Assembly: GCF_014137865.1 (NCBI RefSeq)
Contig: NZ_JACGWU010000002.1
Location: forward strand, 62,001-126,000
DNA: 64,000 nt
Source of the DNA: Alpinimonas psychrophila
GTDB lineage: Bacteria; Actinomycetota; Actinomycetes; Actinomycetales; Microbacteriaceae
Direction of reading: 5' to 3'
Under the pieces are notes generated by a model. That model was not told the DNA's origin. It worked only from the letters and a program-made list of their open reading frames with translations, and ran no database searches. Below, piece after piece: positions 24,727 through 33,558 of the stretch. The position numbers and the translations under genes are program-made. Numbering within the stretch: the stretch's first letter is position 1; each line of letters starts with the position of its first letter.

Positions 24727-26319
24727 CTAACCGGCGATCCACGTCGTCGTGAAGGTGCTTTGACCGATCGGGTTAGTGCTGAATCCGCAAACGTTGTTAA
24801 GGTGTCCATTGACGAGCGGCAGGTTGAGCACGTTGATGGCAGGCTGGGCCTCGAGCATTGCTGCCTGGATGGCCGGCCACTTGGCCGCGCGCTCCTCATC
24901 GCCTACGGTTCCCGTGAAATCAAGAACCAACGCTTCAATCTCGGGGTCATTCCACCACGTGAAGAAACCGTTGGTTCCTCCTTGCACTGCGTAGAACTCA
25001 GCGAACTCGTCCGGGACGGGCACATCGCTTGCCGCGAAGGAATAAGGCAACATGATGTCATACGTGCCCCCAGTAAAGTTCTTACTCAGCGTTCCTTGGT
25101 CCTCGGGGAGAAGCTCGATGGTTACGCCAAGCTCTGCCCAATATGCCTGAAGCACAACGGCAAGGCTGTCGAAGGCAGCGTTGCCACTCGGGTATTCGAG
25201 CGTAGCTTCGAAGCCATTCGGGTACTTAGAGGCCGCAATGAGCTCTTTCGCCTTATTCAGATCGAACGCGGTCGGGGCAATCGTTGAGGCGTCCGCATCG
25301 AGCCGCAGTCGCGGAAGAATGCTGTTGGGCGCCTCACCCATGCCGAAGTAGATCTTTTCGTTGACTCCCTCGCGGTCGATTGCGAGCGAGAGTGCCTGGC
25401 GCACGTTCTGATCGGCGAACGGACCTTTTTGGTTGTTGAGTGAAAGGAGGATCCAGGATGGAATCGCGAACTCTTCGATAGTCAGAGACGCCTCGGACTG
25501 TAACGTCTTCACCTGAGACCACGGAACGTTGTCAACCATCTGCACATCGCCAGAACGCAAGGCAAGGGTACGGTTGTTGTCATCGGACACGAAGCGGAAC
25601 TCGACGCTGTCGAGCAGTGGACCTGAGGTATCCCAATACCAATCGTTTTTGACGAAGCTGATCGAAGAGCCCTTGACCCACTTGTCTACCGCGAACGGAC
25701 CGCTTCCAATGGGAGAGTCAAAGAATGAATCACCTGCTGCTTTAGCTTCCTCTTGAGGAAGAATTCCAGCGCTCACCATTGCGAGGGAGTAAAGAAAACC
25801 ACCGATGGGCTCGGTCATGTTGATCTTAACTGTGGAGTCGTCGACGACAGTTGTCGAGTCGTAGCCGCGTGCAAAGGAAGCCCACTGGCTCACATCAGGG
25901 TCTGACCAGCTGTCGAGCGAGTACTTCACGTCATCCGCCATTACATGGCGCCCGTTCGAGAACGTCGCACCATCGCGGATATGAAAGGTATAAGCAAGAC
26001 CATCTGCTGAAGTGCTCCATGTGTCCGCGACGCCGCTTACGAGGTCTTGAGAATTACCCGTTGGATCCATGCGGATGAGGGTCTCGAAGATCATGTTGAG
26101 CGCTTCAGTGTCGCCGAATCCGCCCGGTGTTGAGTAGGGGCTGAGCGAGAGTGTCTCGGTCTGCTTAGCTACGGTGATCGACCCACCTGCTACCGGAGTT
26201 GAAGTGCAGAGGCCCTCGCTGGCGTCAGGCTTGGTAGGCCCTCCGGCGGTGGAACAGCCGACGAGACTCACAGCTAACGCGACGCCTGCGGCAATCGAGA
26301 TTGGTGAACGGAACTTCAT
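24727..26319 (-). CDS. ABC transporter substrate-binding lipoprotein, peptide/opine family
   Basis: A 530-aa extracytoplasmic solute-binding protein (SBP family 5). The ATG at 26319 follows a strong AGGAGGT site; the frame start at 26364 lies in the operator. The signal peptide (FRSPISIAAGVALAVSLVGC) ends in a lipobox L-V-G-C, so the mature protein is lipid-anchored. Family landmarks are TETLSLSPYSTPGG, NMIFETLIRMDP, YTFHIRDGATFSNG with the following DVKYSLDSW, and RQALSLAIDREGVNEKIYFG. Family members bind peptides, opines, oligosaccharides or nickel, so the ligand is open. It heads the right-arm operon. Confidence 0.93.
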   Translation of the reverse strand: MKFRSPISIAAGVALAVSLVGCSTAGGPTKPDASEGLCTSTPVAGGSITVAKQTETLSLSPYSTPGGFGDTEALNMIFETLIRMDPTGNSQDLVSGVADTWSTSADGLAYTFHIRDGATFSNGRHVMADDVKYSLDSWSDPDVSQWASFARGYDSTTVVDDSTVKINMTEPIGGFLYSLAMVSAGILPQEEAKAAGDSFFDSPIGSGPFAVDKWVKGSSISFVKNDWYWDTSGPLLDSVEFRFVSDDNNRTLALRSGDVQMVDNVPWSQVKTLQSEASLTIEEFAIPSWILLSLNNQKGPFADQNVRQALSLAIDREGVNEKIYFGMGEAPNSILPRLRLDADASTIAPTAFDLNKAKELIAASKYPNGFEATLEYPSGNAAFDSLAVVLQAYWAELGVTIELLPEDQGTLSKNFTGGTYDIMLPYSFAASDVPVPDEFAEFYAVQGGTNGFFTWWNDPEIEALVLDFTGTVGDEERAAKWPAIQAAMLEAQPAINVLNLPLVNGHLNNVCGFSTNPIGQSTFTTTWIAG

Positions 26320-26363
26320 GGTACCTCCTGGGGTGTAGTGAATGTGTTCCTGTTTCATATACA

Positions 26364-26377
26364 TGAACTGCAGTTCA
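26364..26377. promoter_or_regulatory. Candidate IclR operator, right arm (TGAACTGCAGTTCA)
   Basis: A perfect 14-bp palindrome 45 bp upstream of the substrate-binding-protein start, where promoter and operator are expected. The half-site TGAACT is shared with 5933-5946 before the left-arm operon. It is likely bound by IclR-1 and/or IclR-2. Confidence 0.6.
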
Positions 26378-26803
26378 GTTCTGGTGAGACGCTAGCAGTA
26401 GATTCAGGTCGCCGCAAGCAATACTGTCGGTCAAAAGTGTTTCGATCGGAGCTAACTTTGGCTTCTTGCCCACTTTTCATTGGGTAGCTTTGGTCAAATA
26501 GATTGAGTTTTCATGGCTGAGACTCAACTATTTGAAGTTCGTGATTGGGCAAAACGAAAATCGGGATACCGTTGTCATGCAATTGGCGTCACAGTACTCG
26601 AGGGCATGTTTGGGCAAGCGGGCTTCGCCTCATGATGACTGAATTGCAAACGTCCTCTGCGGTACAGAAAACGATCATTTGCGGACAGCTCTGAGCTTCA
26701 CGAATTCAGGTCCTGAATTCCTGGGGTTTTCTTTCTCGCAACTCGTGTCGGAAATTTGTCTTCGCCAGACACCGATTGGTTTCAGTTCCTGACACACATG
26801 CGG
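26378..26803. other. Intergenic region rich in inverted repeats, island/core border
   Basis: No gene recognised. It contains nested dyads. TCAAATAGATTGAGT (26494-26508) pairs with ACTCAACTATTTGA (26522-26535) with one bulged base, and is flanked by TTGCCCA (26466-26472) and TGGGCAA (26546-26552). A separate odd palindrome, GAATTCAGG-T-CCTGAATTC, lies at 26702-26720. It is AT-richer than the neighbours and separates the catabolic operon from the ffh block, so these dyads could be operators, bidirectional termination structures or mobile-element ends. Confidence 0.5.
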
Positions 26804-27340
26804 CTAGAACGAGCGCCCAACGAGAAGGAGGAGGGTCCAGATGACGGCAGAGGCAACGACCGCGAAGATCACGAGGGTGACGACTTTGCTCCGCTTGGTG
26901 GCCTGATACACCCAGCGGCCCATCAGGGCGACCCACGAGCCGATGATTCCACACACGATGGCACCCAGGCCAAAGGATGAACCGAAAGTGGAGTTGTAGC
27001 CGTCAAAATTCTGGAACATGCCAATGAAGCCGAAGACGATTCCTCCGGGAATTGCGAGGGCGGCACCTACCCCACCGAGAATTGCAAGCTCCTCCAGCAG
27101 TGAAAAAGGTTGAACTCGCGCGTTCATTCGCCGTACAAGTGGTCGCTCAACAAGCAACGTTAGCGGGACAACAAACACGGTTGCGAGGGCAAGATACATC
27201 GCTACCAAATCGAGGACCGGTTGAGAGCGACTCGGCGTAAGAGCCGCCCAGGCAACGAGCGGAATCAAGGCCAGCAGGTTACCCGCGAGCAGGGCCAGCG
27301 CATCGAACCACCGTGTGGGGGCGTCCGATTCCTTCGGCAT
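26804..27340 (-). CDS. Small integral membrane protein, function unknown
   Basis: A 178-aa protein starting MPKESDAPTRWFDALALLAG at 27340. I see four hydrophobic segments: about 14-34, 44-64, 84-108 and 124-145, plus a C-terminal span 152-174 (VVTLVIFAVVASAVIWTLLLLVG), so four to five helices. There is no recognised domain. It begins 19 bp after the ffh stop, on the same strand, with no evident Shine-Dalgarno sequence, suggesting coupling to ffh transcription. The much longer frame from 27652 lies antiparallel to nothing real and overlaps ffh in another frame, so it is rejected. Confidence 0.7.
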   Translation of the reverse strand: MPKESDAPTRWFDALALLAGNLLALIPLVAWAALTPSRSQPVLDLVAMYLALATVFVVPLTLLVERPLVRRMNARVQPFSLLEELAILGGVGAALAIPGGIVFGFIGMFQNFDGYNSTFGSSFGLGAIVCGIIGSWVALMGRWVYQATKRSKVVTLVIFAVVASAVIWTLLLLVGRSF

Positions 27341-27359
27341 GCTCGATGCGGAGGAAATG

Positions 27360-28955
27360 TTAGCCGCGACCCAGCATCTTTTGCAGGGCCGAGAGTTCCT
27401 CAGCGGTGGGCGGTGCTTTCGCGCCGGTCGCCACCGTTGCTCCCCCAGCGGCTGAGCCGAGACCGAAGCCCGAACCCGAGCCACCGGCAGCCGCACCACC
27501 AAGAGGAACACCCGAAGCAAGGGCCGCATTTTCGGCCGCACGCTTAGCGGGGTTGCCCGACTTGGAACCCTTTTTCTTGAGGGGCACTTTGCCCTTGCCA
27601 CCGTATCCGGCACCGGGAATGGGGCCCATACCCGGAATTTGCGGAACGCCACCCTTGGCGACCGTCTTCATCATCTTGGCCGCCTGCTCGAAGCGGTTGA
27701 CGAGCGCGTTCACCTCGGTGACGCTCATGCCCGAACCTTTGGCGATGCGCAGGCGGCGAGAGCCGTTCAGCAGTTTGGGGGTGCGACGCTCGGCGATGGT
27801 CATCGACTGGATGATGGCCTCGGTGCGCACAATCTCGCGCTCGTCGAAGTTATCCAGCTGCGCCTTCATCGCGCCAGCGCCGGGCAACATGCTCATCATC
27901 TTCTTGATGGAACCCATATTTCGCAGCTGCTGCATCTGCGACAAGAAATCTTCGAGGGTGAAGGTATCGGTTGCGAACTTTTGGGCAACCTTCGCCGCTT
28001 CATCTTCGTCAAACGCCTCTTGAGCCTGCTCAATGAGGGTAAGAATGTCACCCAAATCAAGGATGCGGCTCGCCATGCGATCCGGGTAGAAGGGCTCGAA
28101 ATCGTCGAGGTTCTCACCGGTGGAGGCAAAGAGAATGGGGCGGTGCGTCTCGGACACCACGGAGAGGGCGGCACCACCGCGGGCGTCACCATCGAGCTTC
28201 GAGAGCACGACACCGGTGAAGTCGACACCTTCTTGGAAGGCAAGGGCCGTGGCCACCGCATCCTGGCCGGTCATGGCATCGATGACGAAGAGCACCTCGT
28301 CGGGGTTGGTGGCCTTGCGAATATCCGAGGCCTGCTTCATGAGCTCGGCGTCGACACCCAAGCGACCGGCGGTGTCAATGATGACAATGTCATGCTGCTT
28401 ATCGATGGCGTACTTGATGGATGCCTTGGCGACCTTGACAGGATCTCCCACGCCGTTCCCGGGCTCGGGCGAGAAGACGGCAACACCAGCATTCTTTGCG
28501 ACAACCTCGAGCTGAGTGACCGCATTGGGACGCTGGAGGTCACACGCCACGAGAAGTGGGGTGTGCTTGTCTTTGGCCAGGTATTTGGCGAGCTTGCCGG
28601 CCAGGGTGGTCTTTCCGGCACCCTGCAGGCCCGCGAGCATGATGACCGTGGGGGGCTTCTTCGCGAACTGCAGACGACGCTGGTTGCCACCGAGGATGGC
28701 AACGAGTTCCTCGTTCACGATCTGAACGACCTGCTGGGCGGGGTTCAACGCGCGGTTGACCTCGTCACCCAGAGCGCGCTCGCGCACCGCACCGGTGAAG
28801 GCTTTGACGACGTTCAGCGACACGTCGGCCTCGAGGAGGGCGCGACGAATCTCGCGAACCGTGCCGTCAATGTCGGCGGGGCTCAGTTTTCCCTTCGTGC
28901 GAAGGTTTTTGAAGGTCTCGGTCAGCCGAGAAGAGAGAGTTCCAAAGGTTGCCAT
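27360..28955 (-). CDS. ffh: Signal recognition particle protein Ffh
   Basis: A 531-aa SRP54 homologue that binds 4.5S RNA and signal sequences for co-translational targeting. N domain residues 1-90; G domain Walker A GLQGAGKTT at 109-117, then [11 protein letters not shown] and VLSKLDGDARGGA. The M domain is methionine-rich (MQQLRNMGSIKKMMSMLPGAGAM, then RLRIAKGSGMSVTEVNALV for RNA binding). A Gly/Ala-rich C-terminal tail ends LSALQKMLGRG. It lies 12 bp downstream of ftsY in the same orientation. It is essential core machinery and intact. Confidence 0.98.
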   Translation of the reverse strand: MATFGTLSSRLTETFKNLRTKGKLSPADIDGTVREIRRALLEADVSLNVVKAFTGAVRERALGDEVNRALNPAQQVVQIVNEELVAILGGNQRRLQFAKKPPTVIMLAGLQGAGKTTLAGKLAKYLAKDKHTPLLVACDLQRPNAVTQLEVVAKNAGVAVFSPEPGNGVGDPVKVAKASIKYAIDKQHDIVIIDTAGRLGVDAELMKQASDIRKATNPDEVLFVIDAMTGQDAVATALAFQEGVDFTGVVLSKLDGDARGGAALSVVSETHRPILFASTGENLDDFEPFYPDRMASRILDLGDILTLIEQAQEAFDEDEAAKVAQKFATDTFTLEDFLSQMQQLRNMGSIKKMMSMLPGAGAMKAQLDNFDEREIVRTEAIIQSMTIAERRTPKLLNGSRRLRIAKGSGMSVTEVNALVNRFEQAAKMMKTVAKGGVPQIPGMGPIPGAGYGGKGKVPLKKKGSKSGNPAKRAAENAALASGVPLGGAAAGGSGSGFGLGSAAGGATVATGAKAPPTAEELSALQKMLGRG

Positions 28956-28967
28956 AGCCTGCTAATT

Positions 28968-29843
28968 CTAGCCAATGAGAGCGGCGGCGAAGGCGTGCGG
29001 GGTGAATCCGGCAAGGTCGCCGATGCCCTCTCCGTTGCCAACCAGCTTGACCGGGATGCCCGTGCGTTCCTGCACGGCCAACACGAAGCCACCCTTGGCT
29101 GAACCGTCGAGCTTGGTGAGCACAAGCCCGGTGACACCGGCATGCTCCAGAAATGCTTCGGCCTGAGCGAGACCGTTTTGGCCGGTGGTGGCATCCAGAA
29201 CCAGCAGCACCTCAGCAATGGGAGCCTGCTTTTCGATCACACGACGGATCTTGCTGAGCTCGTCCATCAGACCACTCTTGGTTTGCAGGCGGCCGGCCGT
29301 GTCGATGATGACGATTTCGGTTCCATGGGCGATGGCCCATTCCACAGTTTGGTAGGCCACGGCGGAGGGGTCTTGGCCCTCCATCTGCGGGCGCACGATA
29401 TCGACCCCGGCCCGCTCAGCCCAGGTGGCGAGCTGGTCGACGGCGGCGGCACGGAAGGTGTCGGCGGCACCCACAACGACGGAACGACCGGAGTTGGCAA
29501 CGAACTTGGCGAGCTTGCCAATCGTGGTGGTCTTGCCCACGCCGTTGACGCCGACGACGAGCACGACGGCGGGGCGATCGGAGAGTTTCAGCGTGGTGTC
29601 GTGCTTGGCAAGACGCTCTTCGAGAGCCTCGCGCAGCATGCGGTTCAGGTCTTCGGGATCGGTCGTGGAGTACTTGGCAACCTGGGCGCGCATCTGAGCC
29701 ATGAGAGCTTCGGTGATGTCGGGGCCGAAGTCCGCGACGAGGAGGGCCTCCTCGAGGTCTTCCCACGTGGAGTCGTCAATCGTCTTGCGCCCGCGGAGGC
29801 CGCGAAGGGCGCCAGCGAGGGACCACGGAGTGCGTTCAGCCAT
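28968..29843 (-). CDS. ftsY: Signal recognition particle receptor FtsY
   Basis: A 291-aa SRP receptor GTPase consisting essentially of the NG domain, with a very short N-terminus and no acidic A domain. N domain is residues 1-90. Walker [10 protein letters not shown] is at 98-106, followed by the [21 protein letters not shown] insertion-box region, [25 protein letters not shown] and [17 protein letters not shown]. Its ATG overlaps the smc stop by 8 nt, giving the order smc-ftsY-ffh. Confidence 0.98.
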   Translation of the reverse strand: MAERTPWSLAGALRGLRGRKTIDDSTWEDLEEALLVADFGPDITEALMAQMRAQVAKYSTTDPEDLNRMLREALEERLAKHDTTLKLSDRPAVVLVVGVNGVGKTTTIGKLAKFVANSGRSVVVGAADTFRAAAVDQLATWAERAGVDIVRPQMEGQDPSAVAYQTVEWAIAHGTEIVIIDTAGRLQTKSGLMDELSKIRRVIEKQAPIAEVLLVLDATTGQNGLAQAEAFLEHAGVTGLVLTKLDGSAKGGFVLAVQERTGIPVKLVGNGEGIGDLAGFTPHAFAAALIG

Positions 29844-32800
29844 GAGTCAAGGCTATGGGGTCTGGGGTAGCGCTGACGCGCTGACCGACGACCGCGGAGA
29901 CTCCATCTTGGCGCATGGAGACGCCGTAGAGGGCATCCGCTATCTCCATGGTGCGCTTTTGGTGGGTGATCACGATGAGCTGACTGCTGAGGCGCAGGTC
30001 TTCGAAAATAGAAAGAAGTCGGCCAAGGTTGGCATCGTCGAGAGCGGCCTCGACCTCATCCATGATGTAAAAAGGGCTGGGGCGAGCCTTGAAGATCGCG
30101 ACGAGAAGGGCGACAGCGGCCAGGGATCGCTCGCCGCCCGAGAGCAGGCTGAGGCGGTCAATCTTCTTACCCGCGGGGCGCACCATGACCTCGATGCCGG
30201 TGTTGAGCAGGTCGTCGGGGTTGGTGAGGGTGATGCTTCCGGTGCCGCCAGGGAACAGGATGGGGAACACAGCCGCGAAGGCCGCCTGCGTGTCTTCGAA
30301 GGCCGCTTGGAACACCGACTGCATGGTCAGGTCGACCTCATCGATGATGGTGAGCAGGTCTTTACGCGTGTTGGCGAGGTCGGTGAGCTGCTCGCTGAGG
30401 AAGGTATGGCGCTGCTCGAGCGCGGCGAACTCCTCGAGGGCCAGCGGGTTCACGCGGCCCAGTTGGCCAAGCTTGCGTTCGGCGACTTCGAGGCGGCGCT
30501 GTTGCTCGGCACGCACATAGGGGATGCCGTCAGACTTGTCGGTAGCGGGGATCAGCTGGTCGGGACCATACTCGGCGACCAGAACATCTTCGACGAGTCC
30601 GAGCTCGTTGCCGGCACGCTCGAGGAAGCTGGAGAGCTGCAGTTTCTTCTCGTAGATCTGAAGTTCGAGGCCGTGCACGTTCTCGGTGATCGAGGCGAGG
30701 CGCTCGCGGAGAGCAGCTTCATCGGTGCGCAAAGTAATGAGTTCGCTGTTTTGCGTGGCACGATCGGCTTCGCGCTGGGCTAGCACCACGCGAGCCTCGA
30801 TGACGGAACGATCCACGGAATCCAACACCGCGGGCAGGGCTTCAACAACGTGGGAGGCGGCATCGATTTGGCGGCGTCGAGCGACGGCGCGACGGGCGGC
30901 CGCATCTGCGGCGGCCCGGTCGGCCTCGAGTTGAGAGCGCAGGCCATCGACCCGGAGTTCTTCGGCGCGAACGCGCTCACGAGCGGTCTCGAGCTCGAGA
31001 CGCGCCTGAACCTCAGCCTCGCGCACGCGTTCCAGCTCGCCATACATTTCGTCGCGGGCGGAGACATCGAGGATGGGGCGCGGGCGCGTTTGGACAGATT
31101 CAAGTTCGGATGCAGCACGGTGGGCATTTGCCTCGGCTTCGTCCACGGAGGCACTCGCCAACGTCACACCGCTACTGACACGCTCGCACTCGGCGGCGGC
31201 AGCCTCGGCTTGCACACGCGCACGGTTGAGCGCCTCGGAACGGGCAGCAAGTTGCGAGTCGAATTGACGCAAGGCGGCGAGCGCCGCCGTGGCACGCTCC
31301 TTGGCCACCACGGCCACGGCTCGCTGCTCGGACAGCTCAGCGCGGGCGGTGTCGATGGCAACGAGCACTTCTTCGAGGCGGGCGGCAGCCAGGTCGCGGT
31401 CGGCCACCAACTCCAGACGGCTCTGCTTGGCGCCGCTTCCGCCGCGCAAAACGAAACGGGTCAGAACCTCACCGGCACGAGTGATGATCGAGACGCCACC
31501 CCCGGAACCAGCGCCGCTTGCGGCATTGGCTGATCCGAGCCCCGCTTTCCACGCGGCACGCGCGGCATCCAGGTCATCGGCAATCACAGTCGACGCCAGC
31601 AGTGCCAGAATTCCATCGGGGGCGGTCACCACGGAGGCCGCCGAGACGATGCCCACCATCGCGGGAAGTGCGACCGGCGAAGTACCCGGGGTCGACGCCA
31701 TGACAATTTCGACGCGGCCCATCTCACCGCGGTTGACGGTTCCGAGAGCCGCAACGGCGGCATCCACGTCATCGGCCAGCACGGCATCGGCCAGCGATCC
31801 AAGGGCGGCAGCAATAGCGGTCTCGTATCCCGGGGTAACGCGAACGTGTTCAGCAACCAGACCACGGATGCCGGTCAGCTTCGCCGCGACCAGAGCGGAG
31901 GAACCGTCCTTCGTCTCGAGGGCCATCGAGAGGGCACCGGTGCGGGCGACGAGCCCATCGCGCTCACGTTCGAGGGTGTGCAGGAAATCGCGCAGCCCCT
32001 CGATGAGAGCCTCCGCTTCCTGCACGAGTCGTTGCGTGGACTCGTACGTGTCGTTCAGCCCAGACTCCCCCGAGTCTGTGGCAACTGTGGCAGCTTCGAC
32101 CTCTACCAGAGTGGCGTCGGTCACTGCCTTGCGCTCATTCGCCGCTTCGAGAGCATTGGTCTGACGCAGCACCTCCCCGCGCACGGCAGTCAGGCGGGAG
32201 TCAGCCGCATCTTTGCGACCACGAAGAGAGGACAGCTCAAGGTCATGTTGCGAGACGAGGGCGCTCTGGGCTGAGATCTGTTCGTCGACGGAATCCAGGT
32301 GCGCGCGCGCCTCAAGCGTCAAACGCTGCGCAGTGTTCCACGCCTGCTCAGCGGCCAAGACCAGCCCGTGCAAAAGTTTGATCTCGGCCTCGGCCGACAC
32401 AATCAACTCGGCCGTGACCCCGGACCCCATGACCGTCTGGTCAGTGTCAGCGCCCAAGAGAGCGAGCCGCTGGTTGGCCAGGTTGTACAGCCCGCGCAGG
32501 CGCTCCTGAATGGATTCGAGACCGAACGCGGTCTTGCGGGCGGCCTCCACTTCATCCGCACTTTGATCGGTTTCGAGCCGGCGCACGCGCAGCATGGTGC
32601 GCTCCAACTGCTCCTGCACGACGATGCGTTCGCTGTGGCGTTCGCTTTCGCTGAGGTTATGTTGCGTCAGCGCGAGGCGCAGCGTGGTGACATCATCGGC
32701 GAGCAGGCGTGCTCGGGCATCCCGAACCTCGGCCTGAATGCTTTGGGCTTCGCGCGCAATCTCAGCCTGGTGCCCCAGTGGCTTGAGCTGACGACGCACC

Positions 32801-33390
32801 TCGGTTGCCAGGTCCGAGAGGCGGGTGAGGTTGGCGGCCATCGCATCGAGCTTGCGCAGTGTCTTCTCTTTGCGGCGACGATGCTTAAGGATTCCCGCGG
32901 CCTCCTCGATGAACCCGCGACGATCCTCGGGGCTGGCCTGTAGCACGTTATCGAGCCGACCCTGCCCCACGATGACGTGCATTTCACGGCCGAGGCCCGA
33001 GTCGCTCAGCAACTCCTGAACATCGAGCAATCGACAGCTGTCCCCGTTGATGGCATAGTCGCTCGAACCATTGCGAAAAAGGGTCCGGCTGATCGTGACT
33101 TCGCTGTAGTCGATCGGGAGCGCGCCATCAGCGTTGTCAATGGTAAGGATGACCTCGGCACGACCGAGGGGCCCACGGGTCGAGGTTCCCGCGAAGATAA
33201 CGTCTTCCATCTTGCCGCCACGAAGCGTCTTGGCACCTTGCTCCCCCATCACCCAGGCGAGCGCATCGACCACGTTGGATTTACCCGAACCGTTGGGCCC
33301 GACGACACACGTCACCCCGGGTTCGAAGACAAACGTCGTGGGCTGAGCAAACGACTTGAAGCCCTTGAGGGTAAGGCTCTTCAAATACAC
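29836..33390 (-). CDS. smc: Chromosome segregation protein SMC
   Basis: A 1184-aa SMC condensin ATPase. N-terminal head with Walker A GPNGSGKS at 31-38 and SGLGREMHVIVGQGRLD. Two long coiled coils flank the hinge at about residues 500-650, which contains GIRGLVAEHVRVTPGYETAIA and a Gly/Ala-rich stretch SANAASGAGSGGG. The C-terminal head has the signature LSGGERSLAAVALL and Walker B FYIMDEVEAALDD. It acts in the cytoplasm with ScpA/ScpB, which are not in the window. Length is normal for the family. It is the first gene of the smc-ftsY-ffh block. Confidence 0.98.
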   Translation of the reverse strand: MYLKSLTLKGFKSFAQPTTFVFEPGVTCVVGPNGSGKSNVVDALAWVMGEQGAKTLRGGKMEDVIFAGTSTRGPLGRAEVILTIDNADGALPIDYSEVTISRTLFRNGSSDYAINGDSCRLLDVQELLSDSGLGREMHVIVGQGRLDNVLQASPEDRRGFIEEAAGILKHRRRKEKTLRKLDAMAANLTRLSDLATEVRRQLKPLGHQAEIAREAQSIQAEVRDARARLLADDVTTLRLALTQHNLSESERHSERIVVQEQLERTMLRVRRLETDQSADEVEAARKTAFGLESIQERLRGLYNLANQRLALLGADTDQTVMGSGVTAELIVSAEAEIKLLHGLVLAAEQAWNTAQRLTLEARAHLDSVDEQISAQSALVSQHDLELSSLRGRKDAADSRLTAVRGEVLRQTNALEAANERKAVTDATLVEVEAATVATDSGESGLNDTYESTQRLVQEAEALIEGLRDFLHTLERERDGLVARTGALSMALETKDGSSALVAAKLTGIRGLVAEHVRVTPGYETAIAAALGSLADAVLADDVDAAVAALGTVNRGEMGRVEIVMASTPGTSPVALPAMVGIVSAASVVTAPDGILALLASTVIADDLDAARAAWKAGLGSANAASGAGSGGGVSIITRAGEVLTRFVLRGGSGAKQSRLELVADRDLAAARLEEVLVAIDTARAELSEQRAVAVVAKERATAALAALRQFDSQLAARSEALNRARVQAEAAAAECERVSSGVTLASASVDEAEANAHRAASELESVQTRPRPILDVSARDEMYGELERVREAEVQARLELETARERVRAEELRVDGLRSQLEADRAAADAAARRAVARRRQIDAASHVVEALPAVLDSVDRSVIEARVVLAQREADRATQNSELITLRTDEAALRERLASITENVHGLELQIYEKKLQLSSFLERAGNELGLVEDVLVAEYGPDQLIPATDKSDGIPYVRAEQQRRLEVAERKLGQLGRVNPLALEEFAALEQRHTFLSEQLTDLANTRKDLLTIIDEVDLTMQSVFQAAFEDTQAAFAAVFPILFPGGTGSITLTNPDDLLNTGIEVMVRPAGKKIDRLSLLSGGERSLAAVALLVAIFKARPSPFYIMDEVEAALDDANLGRLLSIFEDLRLSSQLIVITHQKRTMEIADALYGVSMRQDGVSAVVGQRVSATPDPIALTHG

Positions 33391-33509
33391 GTCGTCAGGC
33401 TCCTGTCCCAGCGCTCGGCGGCGCTTTACTACGGTAGCGGATGTTGAGCGCCGACCAGCGGAACCTAGTCGAGATGAATCATAGATATATCAAGGCCCAG
33501 GATGGTAGA

Positions 33510-33543
33510 TTCGATAATGCGAACGAGTGTTCACGATACGAAC
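33510..33543. promoter_or_regulatory. Tandem PcaR/PobR-like dyads upstream of pcaIJF
   Basis: TTCGATAATGCGAA (33510-33523; arms TTCG/CGAA) and GTTCACGATACGAAC (33529-33543; arms GTTC/GAAC) lie 16-49 bp upstream of pcaI. The first closely resembles the GTTCGATAATCGCAC-type site bound by IclR-family PcaR/PcaU regulators in Proteobacteria. The PcaR-like gene downstream (36168) is the likely binder. Confidence 0.6.
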
Positions 33544-33558
33544 AAGATGTAAGGCGCC

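Noticed and set aside
27341-27652. N-terminal extension of the small membrane protein gene
   Set aside because: The extension runs inside the ffh tail in another frame, is Arg/Pro-rich and lacks family support; the ATG at 27340 gives a clean membrane protein.
27639-29102. 487-aa plus-strand open frame
   Set aside because: Antisense shadow of ffh and ftsY; composition is His/Leu/Gly/Asp-rich as expected of a complement frame, with no domain.
29701-30783. 360-aa plus-strand open frame across ftsY and smc
   Set aside because: Complement shadow; the minus strand encodes conserved core proteins throughout.
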